From Microvirga mediterraneensis (GTDB lineage Bacteria; Pseudomonadota; Alphaproteobacteria; Rhizobiales; Beijerinckiaceae), in contig NZ_JACDXJ010000001.1 of the NCBI RefSeq assembly GCF_013520865.1, forward strand, positions 1,583,001 through 1,647,000: a stretch of 64,000 bases of DNA. The letters are read 5' to 3'. Below the pieces are notes generated by a model. The model was not told the DNA's origin, did no database searches, and saw nothing but the letters and a program-made list of their open reading frames with translations. This document shows positions 18,051 to 26,169 of the stretch, piece by piece; positions within the stretch are counted from its first letter, which is position 1, and every line of letters starts with the position of its first letter. The position numbers and the translations under genes are program-made.

Positions 18051-18110
18051 CGTTACACATGCGCCCCATGGCAGGCGGGGACCGTTACCATCCTTTCCCC
18101 TATGGCTGCC
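18051..18110. promoter_or_regulatory. Candidate enhancer: near-repeated CGTTAC...CCCC...ATGGC element
   Basis: Two copies of an approximate pattern CGTTAC, then CCCC, then ATGGC, occur at 18051-18072 and 18083-18106. The three blocks recur at 32, 33 and 34 bp, about three helical turns, so both copies face the same side of the DNA. They lie 65-120 bp upstream of the -24 element, the normal place for NtrC-type activator sites. Binding by the upstream regulator is inferred. Confidence 0.55.
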
Positions 18111-18172
18111 CGTTCGGGCGTTGCACCTGAAAATTCCTCCTTGAAACGGGCGCGAAGCGGCAAGGCCAAGTT

Positions 18173-18188
18173 TGGCACGATTATTGCT
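18173..18188 (+). promoter_or_regulatory. Sigma54 (-24/-12) promoter
   Basis: TGGCACGATTATTGCT matches the sigma54 consensus, with the invariant GG (18174-18175) and GC (18186-18187) separated by exactly 10 nt. It lies 63 bp before the start of the binding-protein gene and directly downstream of a gene for a GAFTGA-containing activator. Confidence 0.88.
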
Positions 18189-18250
18189 CTAGGCATCGCG
18201 GCCGCCTTCGCGCGGACCCAAGTCAAGAGCCATCGAGCTGGAGGAAACCT

Positions 18251-19573
18251 ATGCTTCGCCATTCTGTCGCCGCGGCGGCCTTATTCGGTACTGCCCTGTT
18301 CACGGGCGCGGCCTTCGCCCAATCCGGCAAGGTCACTGTCGTGACCTCGTTCTCAAAGGACGTGACCGACCCGTTCAAGCAGGCCTTCGAGAAGGCGCAC
18401 CCGGGTGTGACCCTGGACGTGCAGAACCGTAACACCAACGCGGGCGTGAAGTTCGTCGAGGAGACGAAAGCCAACAATCAGGTCGACGTTTTTTGGGCTT
18501 CAGCCCCGGATGCCTTCGAGGTCCTGAAGGGCAAGGGCCTGCTTCAGAAGTACAAACCGAAGGCCGAGGGCATTCCTGACAAGATCGGTTCCTATCCCAT
18601 CAACGATCCGGAGAATTTCTATTCCGGCTTCGCGGCTTCGGGCTACGGCATCATGTGGAACGACCGCTACGCCAAGGCGAACAAGCTGCCCGAGCCCAAG
18701 GACTGGCAGGATCTCGCCAAGCCGGTCTACTTCGATCATGTTGCCATGGCGGCGCCTTCTCGCTCCGGCACGACGCACCTGACGATCGAAACGATCCTCC
18801 AGGGCGAGGGTTGGGATCAGGGCTGGCGCACCCTGAAAGAAGTGTCCGGCAACTTTCGCCAGATCACCGAGCGTTCTTTCGGCGTTCCGGAAGCCGTCAA
18901 TTCGGGGCAGGTCGGTCTTGGCATCGTGATCGACTTCTTTGCCTTCTCGTCCCAAGCCTCTGGCTTCCCCGTGAAGTTCGTGTATCCGACGGTCACGACC
19001 ATCGTGCCGGCGAATGTGGGCGTCATCGCCAATGCGCCCAACAGGGCAGCGGCCGAGGCCTTCGTCGATTATCTCGTCTCTCCCGCCGGTCAGGAAGTTC
19101 TCCTCGAGCCGAGCATCCGCCGCCTTCCCGTGAACCCGGCCGTCTATTCCAAGGCTCCGGCCGATTACCCGAATCCCTTCAAGAATCCGTCCCTCGGGGC
19201 GCGGGTGAAGTTCAACGTGGACGTCTCGGAGAAGCGCACGAACGTCGTCGACGTGCTCTACGATCAGACCGTGACGTTCCAGCTCGACGCCCTCAAAGCG
19301 GCCACCAAGGCCATCCAGGACGCCGAAGCCGCGATCGCCAAGAAGGACAATGCCGACGCCAAGGCCCTGGTGAAGGAGGCCCGCGACCTCGTGGCCGCCA
19401 TGCCGGTGACCGAGCAGGAGGCCTCGTCGCCTGAAATCGCCGGAGCCTTCACGGGCGGCAAGGAGAAGGGCGCGCGCCAGGCCGAGCTCGAGCAGAAATG
19501 GGCTGCCTTCGCCAAGGGGCGTTATCAGCAGGCTCAGGCCAAGGCTGAGCAGGCCCAGAAGCTGGCCCGCTGA
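18251..19573 (+). CDS. ABC transporter substrate-binding protein (phosphoglycerate/sugar-phosphate candidate)
   Basis: This is a 440-residue periplasmic binding protein: a signal peptide over about residues 1-23 (FTGAAFAQ), then VTVVTSFSKDVTDPFKQAF. It shares several blocks with the sensory protein at 13436 (WASAPDAFE, SRSGTTHL, ILQGEGWDQGW), so the pair probably binds the same or similar ligand. The C-terminal 110 residues are Ala/Lys/Glu-rich and probably coiled-coil. GGAGG precedes the ATG. It is first in the sigma54 operon with its permease, ATPase and two phosphatases, which is the main reason to propose a phosphorylated ligand. Confidence 0.87.
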   Translation: MLRHSVAAAALFGTALFTGAAFAQSGKVTVVTSFSKDVTDPFKQAFEKAHPGVTLDVQNRNTNAGVKFVEETKANNQVDVFWASAPDAFEVLKGKGLLQKYKPKAEGIPDKIGSYPINDPENFYSGFAASGYGIMWNDRYAKANKLPEPKDWQDLAKPVYFDHVAMAAPSRSGTTHLTIETILQGEGWDQGWRTLKEVSGNFRQITERSFGVPEAVNSGQVGLGIVIDFFAFSSQASGFPVKFVYPTVTTIVPANVGVIANAPNRAAAEAFVDYLVSPAGQEVLLEPSIRRLPVNPAVYSKAPADYPNPFKNPSLGARVKFNVDVSEKRTNVVDVLYDQTVTFQLDALKAATKAIQDAEAAIAKKDNADAKALVKEARDLVAAMPVTEQEASSPEIAGAFTGGKEKGARQAELEQKWAAFAKGRYQQAQAKAEQAQKLAR

Positions 19574-19581
19574 TCGTCCAT

Positions 19582-19613
19582 CGGGCGGCTCGGCCTTGGG
19601 CCTGAGCCGCCCG
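19582..19613 (+). promoter_or_regulatory. Intercistronic stem-loop between binding-protein and permease genes
   Basis: A perfect 10-bp inverted repeat (CGGGCGGCTC / GAGCCGCCCG) with a 12-nt loop begins 8 nt after the binding-protein stop and ends 35 nt before the permease ATG. There is no T-run. As in ugpB-ugpA, it probably raises the relative level of binding-protein mRNA; this is inferred. Confidence 0.72.
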
Positions 19614-19648
19614 TCAAAGTCATTTATCGACTGTTGAGGAGAGCGTCC

Positions 19649-21391
19649 ATGGCTGGCGCCACCACTGCCGGGCGAGCACGAGCGCCGTCCGTGTCTTCCA
19701 AGTATTTCAAAACGCTGTCGGCATCGCCGGGGCAGATCGCCCTGGCCTTCGGAATTGCCATCTTCCTGCTTCTTTTCCTTGTCGTCCCCGTCGCCACGGT
19801 GATCTACGTCGCCTTCACGGAGAAGGGTACGGGCGAATTCACCCTCGTCAACTTCCTCGATTTCGCGCGGACAGACCTGTTCATCCGCTCGTTCTGGAAT
19901 TCCGTCTATGTCTCCGCGATGTCGGTGGTCGTCGCATCGGTCTTCGCGTTGCCGCTCGCCTACATCACCACGCGCTTCGAGTTCCGCGGCGCGATGCTGA
20001 TCCAGACGCTCGGCTTCCTCCCTCTGATCATGCCGCCTTTCGTCGGAGCGGTCGCGATGCTGCTGCTGTTCGGCCGCAACGGGACGGTGAACCTGCTTCT
20101 CGACGATTGGTTCGGGGTCAAAATTCCCTTCATGGAAGGCTTGAACGGCGTCATCTTCGTTCAGGCCGTGCATTATTTCCCGTTCATCCTGATCAATCTC
20201 TCGGCGGCATTGCGCAACATCGACCGGGCCATGGAGGAAGCGGCACAGAATCTCGGCAGCTCCGGCTTCCGCTTGTTCCGCCGCATCGTATTTCCGCTCG
20301 CCATGCCCGGCTACATCGCGGGAGCATCGCTCGTCTTCGTCAAGGTCTTCGACGATCTGGCCACGCCATTGCTCCTGAACGTCAAGGATATGCTCGCCCC
20401 GCAGGCGTATCTCAGAGTCACCTCCATCGGCATCGCGGATCCGATGGGATACGTGATCTCCGTGGTGCTGATCTGCATGTCGATCCTGGCCATGTGGATC
20501 TCGGCGCGGGCCATGCGCGGGAAGGACTACGCCACGGTGCAGCGCGGTGGCGGCGGTCTGGCCAAGCGCCGGATGCGGCCGTGGGAAAGCGCCATCGCCT
20601 ATGGGGCGGTCCTGCTTATCCTGTTCCTGGTCCTGGCGCCGCATCTCGGGCTCTTGCTGCTCTCCTTCGCAACCGTCTGGTCCTTCAGCCCGCTGCCTGA
20701 CGCCTATACCCTGGCTCATTACGGGCGCGTGTTCGGCGAGAGCTTTGTCTATGTCAAGAACACGATGATCTATGCATCCATCGCGGGCCTGATCGACGTG
20801 GTTCTCGGCACGGCCATTGCCTATCTCGTGCTCAGGACGAAGCTGATCGGTCGCGAATGGCTCGACTGGGCGGCCACCGCCGCGCTGGCAATCCCGGGCG
20901 TCGTGCTCGGCATCGGCTATCTGCGCACCTTCTACGGCGTGCAGCTTCCCGACGGCACGCCGCTCGCGGCCTTGTGGATCATGATCGTGCTCGCCCTGGC
21001 TATCCGGCGCCTGCCTTACGCCCTGCGCGCCTGTTACGCGGCCCTGCAGCAGATCTCGGTCTCTCTCGAGGAGGCGGCCGAGAATCTCGGAGCCACCAAG
21101 CTGCATACGATCCGCCGCATCGTGCTGCCGCTGATGGGCGGCGGCATTCTGGCAGGCTTCGTCACGAGCTTCGCCACCGCCGCCGTGGAACTCTCGGCGA
21201 CGCTGATGCTCGTTCAGTCGAACGCGGACGCGCCGCTCGCCTACGGGCTATACGTCTTCATGCAGTCGCCAGCGGGCCGCGGTCCCGGCGCGGCCTTGGG
21301 CGTTATCGCCGTGCTTCTCGTCGCGCTATGCACCTTCGCGTCCCACCTGATCATCGAAAAAAGCCAAAAGGCCAAGGCGGCCGGACGCTGA
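19649..21391 (+). CDS. ABC transporter permease, fused two-domain (FbpB-like)
   Basis: This is an inner-membrane permease of 580 residues with two fused halves, each with about six spans and an EAA loop: about residues 195-220 (RAMEEAAQNLGSSGFRLF) and about residues 475-500 (VSLEEAAENLGATKLHTI). The ATG at 19649 has GAGGAGAG in front; a TTG five codons earlier would consume that ribosome site and is rejected. It lies between its binding protein and ATPase in the sigma54 operon. Its overall design matches the LacI-linked permease at 6596, so the window has two transporters of the same superfamily. Confidence 0.88.
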   Translation: MAGATTAGRARAPSVSSKYFKTLSASPGQIALAFGIAIFLLLFLVVPVATVIYVAFTEKGTGEFTLVNFLDFARTDLFIRSFWNSVYVSAMSVVVASVFALPLAYITTRFEFRGAMLIQTLGFLPLIMPPFVGAVAMLLLFGRNGTVNLLLDDWFGVKIPFMEGLNGVIFVQAVHYFPFILINLSAALRNIDRAMEEAAQNLGSSGFRLFRRIVFPLAMPGYIAGASLVFVKVFDDLATPLLLNVKDMLAPQAYLRVTSIGIADPMGYVISVVLICMSILAMWISARAMRGKDYATVQRGGGGLAKRRMRPWESAIAYGAVLLILFLVLAPHLGLLLLSFATVWSFSPLPDAYTLAHYGRVFGESFVYVKNTMIYASIAGLIDVVLGTAIAYLVLRTKLIGREWLDWAATAALAIPGVVLGIGYLRTFYGVQLPDGTPLAALWIMIVLALAIRRLPYALRACYAALQQISVSLEEAAENLGATKLHTIRRIVLPLMGGGILAGFVTSFATAAVELSATLMLVQSNADAPLAYGLYVFMQSPAGRGPGAALGVIAVLLVALCTFASHLIIEKSQKAKAAGR

Positions 21392-21420
21392 CCGCGTCCG
21401 CCCCGGAGGAAACCACAGCC

Positions 21421-22518
21421 ATGAACCAGCCATTTCCCATCTCGTCACTCGAAACCAAAGCGGTCGACGTCGATATTCGCAATGTCGACCTGTCCTACGG
21501 CAGCAACCATGTCCTCAAGGGCATCAACCTGCACATCCGGCCCGGTGAGTTCTTTGCCTTCCTCGGGCCTTCCGGCTGCGGAAAGACGACGCTCCTGCGT
21601 CTCATCGCAGGATTCAATCAGGCCGATGGCGGCGAAGTCCTGGTCGGCGGCCGCGACGTGGCCCACCTTCCGCCCTGGAAGCGCGACGTGGGCATGGTCT
21701 TCCAGTCCTATGCCCTGTGGCCCCACATGACCGTGAAGCGCAACGTCGCATTCGGCCTGGAGGAGCGAAAGGTTCCGAAGGCCGAGATCGACAGGCGCGT
21801 CGCGGCCGCGCTGGAACTCGTTGGGCTCGCCCACTTGGCCGACCGGCGCCCGTCGCAGCTCTCCGGCGGGCAGCAGCAGCGTGTCGCGGTCGCGCGTACC
21901 ATCGCCATCGAGCCGAAGGTGCTGCTCCTCGACGAGCCTCTGTCCAACCTCGATGCGAAGATGCGCGTGCAAGTGCGCAGGGAGCTGCGCGACCTGCAGC
22001 AGCGCCTCGGCCTGACGACGATCTTCGTCACGCACGATCAGGAAGAGGCCAACACGATCTGCGACCGGATTGCCGTCATGAACGACGGCGTCGTGCAGCA
22101 GGTCGGCACGCCCATGGAGCTCTACGAGAAGCCTGCCAACCTGTTCGTGGCGAACTTCCTCGGCACGGCGAACATCCTGCCGGGGCGCGTGGCGCGCGAG
22201 GGGGGCGAGCGCTTTTTCGACATCGACGGCGGGGTTCGCCTGCCGATCCCGGCGCACGTGGTCGTGCCGGATGGGGCCAAGCTCGTGTTCCGGCCGCAGC
22301 ACGCCTCTCTGGGCAGGAGCGGCGCCGGGGATATCCTTCTGCCGGGCACCATCGTGCATAGCGAGTTCCTGGGCTCGACCCTGCGCTATGGGGTTAGGAT
22401 CGGGGCCGCGGAGGTCTCCATCGACACGCCTTTCCATTCGGGAGAGGCGCTTCGCCAGACGGGCTCGGCTGTCGAGATCGGCCTTTCCCTGCGTTCCGCC
22501 CTCTGGCTCGCCGCCTGA
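21421..22518 (+). CDS. ABC transporter ATP-binding protein
   Basis: This is the 365-residue ATPase of the sigma54 transporter. Walker A GPSGCGKTT is at residues 49-57; the signature [14 protein letters not shown], Walker B LLLDEP and SNLDAK follow, then TOBE-like regions to the C-terminus (FRPQHASL). A GGAGGAAA ribosome site lies before the ATG at 21421, 29 nt after the permease stop. It is close in type to PotA/UgpC/FbpC ATPases. Confidence 0.92.
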   Translation: MNQPFPISSLETKAVDVDIRNVDLSYGSNHVLKGINLHIRPGEFFAFLGPSGCGKTTLLRLIAGFNQADGGEVLVGGRDVAHLPPWKRDVGMVFQSYALWPHMTVKRNVAFGLEERKVPKAEIDRRVAAALELVGLAHLADRRPSQLSGGQQQRVAVARTIAIEPKVLLLDEPLSNLDAKMRVQVRRELRDLQQRLGLTTIFVTHDQEEANTICDRIAVMNDGVVQQVGTPMELYEKPANLFVANFLGTANILPGRVAREGGERFFDIDGGVRLPIPAHVVVPDGAKLVFRPQHASLGRSGAGDILLPGTIVHSEFLGSTLRYGVRIGAAEVSIDTPFHSGEALRQTGSAVEIGLSLRSALWLAA

Positions 22519-22606
22519 GGTGGCCTGCAGCGACGTTGCCGCCTGGCGGAAGGGACGCATCCTTCCGCCATTGTCACGACATTCCCCAAACGCTAGTACC
22601 GACCGC

Positions 22607-23275
22607 ATGTCTCTCTTGAAAGCCATCATCTTCGATCTGGACGGAACCCTCGTGGACAGCGCCCGCGATCTGAGGGACGCAGTGAATATCCTCCTGGTGC
22701 AGGAAGGCCTCCGGCAGATCGACCTCGGCGAGGTCAAATCCATGATCGGCGACGGGGCTCCCAAGCTCGTGGAGCGGGCCATTGCGGCGACAGGAGGGGA
22801 CTTGTCGCGCCTCCCTACGCTGGTCACGCGGTTTCTCGAAATCTACGAGGCCAATGCGTCTCGCCATACCGAGGCCTATCCCGGTGTCGCGGACACGCTG
22901 GCAGGTCTGCGCGCTCTTGGGCTTCCGCTGGGGGTCGTCACCAACAAGCCGTTTGGGGCGACCATCGATATTCTCGAGGCGCTCGGCCTGCGGACCTATT
23001 TCGATGCAGTCATTGGGGGCGATACGCTTCCCGAGCGCAAGCCTCACCCCGCTCCGATCCTTGCGGCATTGAAACAATTGGGCGTCGCGCCCGAGGCGGC
23101 GCTCATGATCGGCGACAACTACCATGACGTGCAGGCGGCCCGGGCAGCCGGCGTGCGCACCTTCGCTGTCACCTACGGGTACAGCCACAAGCCTCATGCG
23201 GAACTCGGCGCGGATCGTTTGATCGACACCATGTCCGAGCTGCTGCCGATCGTGGCGAACACCGCAGCCGCATGA
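22607..23275 (+). CDS. gph: HAD-family phosphatase, phosphoglycolate phosphatase-like
   Basis: This is a 222-residue HAD hydrolase with motif I DLDGTLVDS (nucleophile Asp in the first position, near residue 10), motif II VVTNKP, a motif III Lys in ERKPHPAP and motif IV IGDNYHD. This order and length match Gph, which hydrolyses 2-phosphoglycolate, although HAD enzymes of this type often accept other small phosphate esters. It follows the transporter ATPase gene by 88 nt and precedes a second phosphatase, so it may process an imported phosphorylated solute instead of, or as well as, doing general phosphoglycolate repair. Confidence 0.85.
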   Translation: MSLLKAIIFDLDGTLVDSARDLRDAVNILLVQEGLRQIDLGEVKSMIGDGAPKLVERAIAATGGDLSRLPTLVTRFLEIYEANASRHTEAYPGVADTLAGLRALGLPLGVVTNKPFGATIDILEALGLRTYFDAVIGGDTLPERKPHPAPILAALKQLGVAPEAALMIGDNYHDVQAARAAGVRTFAVTYGYSHKPHAELGADRLIDTMSELLPIVANTAAA

Positions 23276-23306
23276 GCATCTGAATTCAGCCTGGAGATCT
23301 TAGACC

Positions 23307-23936
23307 TTGAGACTGATCCTCTTGCGTCACGGCGAGACCGTGTGGAACGCGGAGCGGCGCCTGCAAGGGCATGCGGATGCTCCCTTGTCGTCGCGCGGCA
23401 TCGAGCAGGCGCGGCGCGCGGCGGGCTTCTTCGCAGGCGGTCCCGCTCCGGGCCACATCGTGTCCTCCGATCTGAGCCGGGCCCGCCATACGGCGGAACT
23501 TCTCGGCTTCTCCGGGTTCACGACGGACGAGCGCCTGCGCGAGATGGATCTCGGCGATTGGACGGGACGATGGATCGAGCAGATCGAGGCATCCGATCCG
23601 GGCGCCTACCGCGATTGGCGACTCGGCGCCTATACACCGCCGGGAGGCGAAGGGTGGGAGCCGTTTCGGGGTCGTGTCAGCGCAGCACTCGACGCGGCCA
23701 TGGACCGGGCCGTCGACGATGTCGTGATTGTCGCCCATGAAGGCGTGGTCCGGGCCGCCTGTCACGTGCTGGTCGGTCTAGCTCCGTCCCAGCTGTCACC
23801 TATCTCGCCCGCAGCGATCACGATCTTCGACGTCCGTCCTTCGATGACGCATCGCAATGCACGCCTCGTCGCATTCAATATCGCTCCGTCACTGGATGAT
23901 CTGAGAATGCGCGGCCTGGATCACGCTCCGGTCTAG
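23307..23936 (+). CDS. Histidine phosphatase family protein (phosphoglycerate mutase-like)
   Basis: This is a 209-residue member of the histidine phosphatase superfamily. It has the catalytic RHGETVWN motif near residues 7-14 (phospho-histidine His8), a second Arg in SSDLSRARHTAE, a Glu in REMDLGDWTG and the second catalytic His in VAHEGVVRA. It begins with TTG at 23307 behind GGAGAT. The lack of the longer mutase insertions points to a phosphatase rather than glycolytic mutase. It is last in the apparent sigma54 operon and next to a Gph-like enzyme, fitting removal of phosphate from an imported compound. Confidence 0.83.
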   Translation: MRLILLRHGETVWNAERRLQGHADAPLSSRGIEQARRAAGFFAGGPAPGHIVSSDLSRARHTAELLGFSGFTTDERLREMDLGDWTGRWIEQIEASDPGAYRDWRLGAYTPPGGEGWEPFRGRVSAALDAAMDRAVDDVVIVAHEGVVRAACHVLVGLAPSQLSPISPAAITIFDVRPSMTHRNARLVAFNIAPSLDDLRMRGLDHAPV

Positions 23937-23983
23937 CTTATGACTTCGTCCAACGGAAGATGCTGCCAAGGCGGTCGGCCACC

Positions 23984-24430
23984 TCACGTCCAAATGATGT
24001 TGCCGAGAGTGCGGGTGACCGTTGACCCGGCATCCAGGAAGCGCAGGCCAATACCCTCCACATACACCTCGCGGATCCTGCCATCCTCGACGAATGACAT
24101 GCGGTCGCCGACGCGCAGGCCCAGCAGCGCCGTTCCCAGCGGCGTCGTGGCCGAGATCTCCGCGCCAGGCCAGATCAGGTCTTCTGGATGGACGAGCAGG
24201 TGCGCACGCGACTTCGGCTCGTCATCCATGCGGTAGATCACTCGACAGTTCGTGGAGACGACATCATCCGGCAGTGCGGCCGGATGGCAAACCTCCGCTC
24301 GGCGCAGTTCCTTGAGCAGGAAGTTGGGTGTTCGGCTGTTGCGGTTCTGCCGGATCATCGCGGTGAACAGCAGGCGGTTGTAGTCGCTGGTCGCGAGGGT
24401 GATCGGGGGGAGCTTGTTCTGCGTGTTCAT
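23984..24430 (-). CDS. rnk: GreA/GreB C-terminal domain protein, Rnk-like (nucleoside diphosphate kinase regulator)
   Basis: This is a 148-residue protein with an N-terminal short helical part and a C-terminal FKBP-like GreA/GreB domain (about residues 60-140; STNCRVIYRMDDEP, ISATTPLGTALLGLRVGD). It resembles Rnk, which binds RNA polymerase without the long coiled coil of GreA. A GAGGAGG ribosome site precedes the ATG at 24430, which decides against a longer start. It converges on the histidine-phosphatase gene and is not functionally linked to it by anything I can see. Confidence 0.8.
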   Translation of the reverse strand: MNTQNKLPPITLATSDYNRLLFTAMIRQNRNSRTPNFLLKELRRAEVCHPAALPDDVVSTNCRVIYRMDDEPKSRAHLLVHPEDLIWPGAEISATTPLGTALLGLRVGDRMSFVEDGRIREVYVEGIGLRFLDAGSTVTRTLGNIIWT

Positions 24431-24888
24431 GAAAACCTCCTCGAAACGGTCGGCGGCGGGCCGCGCAGGCGTGCATTCCCGCAAGGGGCAGACATGAGAG
24501 GCCGGCTTGCGCCTGAACGGTGCATCGACGGCACGGCGATGGTGAGAGATATGACGCCCCGGAGTGCCGGTGACCGAAATGGGTCATCTGGCTCCTGGGG
24601 CTTACCTGCCTGCTTTGAGGCAACCCGCGTGCGCCAGACGGCGAAGATTTTTCACGAGCATAATCATGATACTGACAAGATAGCCCTGTTGCGCGCGAAT
24701 GCAAGGTCGTGGACGCCGCAGGCGCCCGCACGAAGGGAGTAGGGGACTGGGAGGGTCGCATCGGGCTCGCAATTGTTCCGGATCGACGCAGCCCTCTTCG
24801 GGATGTTGCACTCCGGAGCAGATGCCGCCATTAAAGCTTCCTATCGGTAACTTGCCGGGATGGCATCAACACATAGGAGAAAGATAGA
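24431..24888. other. Intergenic region, no gene seen
   Basis: This 458-bp divergent spacer lies between the Rnk-like gene and the glutamate dehydrogenase gene. It has a locally AT-rich patch around 24645-24685 with a short palindrome ATCATGAT (24663-24670), a plausible promoter area, but no clear -35/-10 pair. Short open frames here lack coding character. Confidence 0.5.
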
Positions 24889-26151
24889 TTGCAAGCAGCC
24901 TCCATGCTGGACCAGGCCCTGACACGCCTCGATGAAGCAGCCCGGCACCTCGATCTCGACGCGGACGTACTCGAAAAGCTGAAGTACCCGCGTGAGACCA
25001 CGAAGGTCCGCCTGATGATCCGCATGGACGATGGCTCTCGCAAGTCCTTCATGGCCTGGCGCTGCCGGTACGACGACACCCGCGGCCCGACCAAGGGCGG
25101 CATTCGCTTCCATCCGGATTCGACCATGGAGGAGGTGGAGACGCTTGCCTTCTGGATGACCTTCAAATGCGCGGTGATGAACCTGCCTTACGGCGGCGGC
25201 AAGGGGGCTGTGCAGGTCGATTCCCGCACGCTGTCGAAGGCCGAACTGGAACGCCTGTCGCGCGCCTACGTGCAGGCATTCTCCAAGATCATCGGGCCAG
25301 ACCGCGATATTCCGGCGCCCGATGTTTACACCAACTCGATGGTCATGGGTTGGATGGCCGACGAGTATGCCTCTATCGTCGGCGAGGCGACGCCGGCGGT
25401 CATTACCGGCAAGCCCATCGCTCTTGGGGGTTCGCTCGGGCGTGACGATGCGACGGCTCGCGGCGGCTACTATCTTGTCCAGCGCCTGGCAGGGACACTC
25501 GGATTGGAGCCGGGCGCGCGGGTGGCTATCCAGGGCTTCGGAAATGCCGGCCAGCATATCGCGCGCCTGCTGGCCGCCGACGGCTACAGCATCGTGGCGG
25601 TCTCCGACTCAAGGGGCGCGATCCACTGCTCGTCGGGGATCGATGTCGACAGGCTCATAGCTGCCAAAGGACAGGGGAGCGTCACGAACCTTGCCGGGGC
25701 TGACGGCATCTCCTCCATTCCGGCCGACGAACTCGTTTCTGTCGATTGCGAGTTGCTTGTTCCGGCAGCCTTAGAGGACATGATCCATGAGAGGAATGCC
25801 GGCAGCGTGAAGGCTCGCGTCGTTCTCGAACTCGCCAATGGTCCGATCACGCCCGAAGCCGACGAGATTCTGGCCGCCAAGAGCATCATCGTTTTGCCGG
25901 ATATCCTGGCGAACGCGGGCGGTGTCACTGTCTCCTACTTCGAGTGGGTGCAGAACCGGCAGGGCTATTATTGGCCGGTCGAGGACGTGCATGCGCGGTT
26001 GAAATCGACGATGGAGCGCGAAGGGGATGCGACCTGGGCGCTTGCTCAGGAGAAGGGCATCACACTGCGTAGTGCCGCCTACGTGCATGCGCTTTCGCGG
26101 CTTGCGGGCGCCATCGAGGCGCATGGCACGCAGCAGTTCTTCACGAGCTGA
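24889..26151 (+). CDS. gdhA: Glu/Leu/Phe/Val dehydrogenase (glutamate dehydrogenase)
   Basis: This enzyme catalyses reversible oxidative deamination, most likely of glutamate to 2-oxoglutarate. It has 420 residues, the usual size. The N-terminal domain has the substrate lysine region RGPTKGGIRFHP (Lys69) and the catalytic motif LPYGGGKGA (Lys105), followed by PAPDVYTN; the C-terminal Rossmann domain shows GFGNAGQHIARLL. TTG at 24889 lies 8 nt after AGGAGA and is the probable start; the ATG five codons later is an alternative. Its neighbour downstream is a pseudouridine synthase 18 nt away. Confidence 0.93.
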   Translation: MQAASMLDQALTRLDEAARHLDLDADVLEKLKYPRETTKVRLMIRMDDGSRKSFMAWRCRYDDTRGPTKGGIRFHPDSTMEEVETLAFWMTFKCAVMNLPYGGGKGAVQVDSRTLSKAELERLSRAYVQAFSKIIGPDRDIPAPDVYTNSMVMGWMADEYASIVGEATPAVITGKPIALGGSLGRDDATARGGYYLVQRLAGTLGLEPGARVAIQGFGNAGQHIARLLAADGYSIVAVSDSRGAIHCSSGIDVDRLIAAKGQGSVTNLAGADGISSIPADELVSVDCELLVPAALEDMIHERNAGSVKARVVLELANGPITPEADEILAAKSIIVLPDILANAGGVTVSYFEWVQNRQGYYWPVEDVHARLKSTMEREGDATWALAQEKGITLRSAAYVHALSRLAGAIEAHGTQQFFTS

Positions 26152-26169
26152 CGTTCGGAACGACTCATC

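Noticed and set aside
18500..21106. 868-codon open frame on the minus strand
   Set aside because: It lies opposite two well-supported transporter genes, is Arg/His/Asp/Gly-rich with no domain, and is explained by high GC at third codon positions.
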